A DNA stretch of 6,028 nt from Myxococcales bacterium (lineage in GTDB: Bacteria > Myxococcota_A > UBA9160 > SMWR01): positions 1 to 6,028 of the forward strand of contig JACZVU010000163.1 in assembly GCA_022572485.1 (NCBI GenBank). The letters are read 5' to 3'. Positions 5,635 to 6,028 of this stretch are shown here, piece by piece. The notes under the pieces were generated by a model. The model searched no databases, was not told the origin of the DNA, and saw only the letters and a program-made list of their open reading frames with translations. How positions within the stretch are numbered: the first letter of the stretch is position 1; every line of letters starts with the position of its first letter. The position numbers and the translations under genes are program-made.

Positions 5635-6028
5635 TTGCGCATACGCTGGCTGGCGATCGCAGCTGCGTGGCTGGGAGTGCTGTGGCACCCCGCCGGAGCT
5701 GTGGCGGCTCCGGTTCCCTGCCCGACGGAGGTCGGGTTCTCGATATGCACGATCATGCACGGGGACACCGTGTTCAGCATCGGGGCGACCGGTGACGACG
5801 GTGGTGCTCTAATCGCGTTCGAGTACTCGGTGGGCGGAGTGAGCCACCTCTTCCGTCAGTTCTTCACGGTCTACGACCTAGGCTCCGCGGAGTTCCCGGA
5901 CTTCACGCTCGTGTCGGCGGAATTCGACGCCACGAGCCATGAGATCGTCGTCCGGTTCGAGCAGCTCACGGGCGCGATCGGTGCCGTCGCCACGTTCCAG
6001 CTGACCGATTCCGGAGACACGTCGACCG
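5635..6028 (+). CDS. Secreted protein of unknown function (3' partial)
   Basis: 131 codons are visible before the right edge cuts the gene. From TTG 5635 the product starts with a clear signal peptide: basic MRIRW, hydrophobic LAIAAAWLGVLW, then HPAGAVAA with cleavage expected after AVA or VAA. The mature part begins APVPCPTEVGFSIC, with two Cys nine residues apart. It continues with short hydrophobic/polar alternation (HEIVVRFEQL, AVATFQLTDSG) typical of an all-beta secreted protein. I do not recognise the family, and the C-terminus, where a sorting signal or anchor would lie, is missing. The start is uncertain: GTG 5623 is in frame and only adds MGID, while an in-frame ATG at 5536 would give a 33-residue N-terminal extension without hydrophobic character and would lie upstream of the proposed transcription start. 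No strong Shine-Dalgarno precedes any of these; GGGG lies 6 bases before TTG 5635. It is transcribed away from the TPR-barrel operon. Confidence 0.65.
   Translation, partial: MRIRWLAIAAAWLGVLWHPAGAVAAPVPCPTEVGFSICTIMHGDTVFSIGATGDDGGALIAFEYSVGGVSHLFRQFFTVYDLGSAEFPDFTLVSAEFDATSHEIVVRFEQLTGAIGAVATFQLTDSGDTST

Noticed and set aside
5115..5780. Possible genes in the divergent spacer (5115-5564 on +, 5271-5780 on -)
   Set aside because: Both overlap the start of a better supported secreted protein gene, lack domains, and cross the proposed promoters.
2..6028. CHAT protease-gasdermin defence pair
   Set aside because: No neighbouring small gasdermin-like gene is present; the adjacent genes encode exported FecR and barrel proteins.

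Overview
The window comes from a GC-rich bacterial chromosome or metagenome contig. Coding density is high, there is a two-membrane envelope (two Sec-type signal peptides and one outer-membrane beta-barrel ending in Phe), and the protein repertoire (TPR-CHAT, stand-alone FecR, TPR-barrel) resembles Myxococcota, Desulfobacterota, Binatota and related former Deltaproteobacteria. No rRNA, tRNA or marker gene is present, so this placement is inference from gene content and composition only.

Layout from left to right: (1) a large TPR-CHAT caspase-like protease on the + strand, cut by the left edge and ending at 2452. (2) A short convergent intergenic region holding a very long, almost perfect hairpin (2472-2528) that probably ends transcription from both sides. 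(3) A two-gene operon on the - strand, reading leftwards. Its first gene encodes a secreted TPR protein with a C-terminal outer-membrane beta-barrel (start near 5135, stop 3561). Thirty-seven bases later comes a secreted stand-alone FecR-domain protein (start 3523, stop 2585). (4) A divergent intergenic region of about 450-500 bases with candidate sigma70-type promoters facing both ways, each with a small palindrome at its -10/start region, and a GC-rich hairpin between them. (5) The first 131 codons of a secreted, probably beta-rich protein of unknown function on the + strand, cut by the right edge.

How they may work together: the TPR-barrel and FecR proteins are almost certainly co-transcribed, and both are exported. 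They look like an outer-membrane barrel with a periplasmic TPR scaffold plus a periplasmic or surface FecR partner. The CHAT protein has no visible export signal, but its N-terminus is missing. Its active-site His and Cys are both present. CHAT proteases are commonly controlled or targeted through their TPR region. A link between the protease and the envelope pair is suggested only by the convergent arrangement and by known recurrence of CHAT, FecR and TPR proteins together; it is not demonstrated here. No CRISPR array, insertion sequence, tRNA or attachment site was seen.
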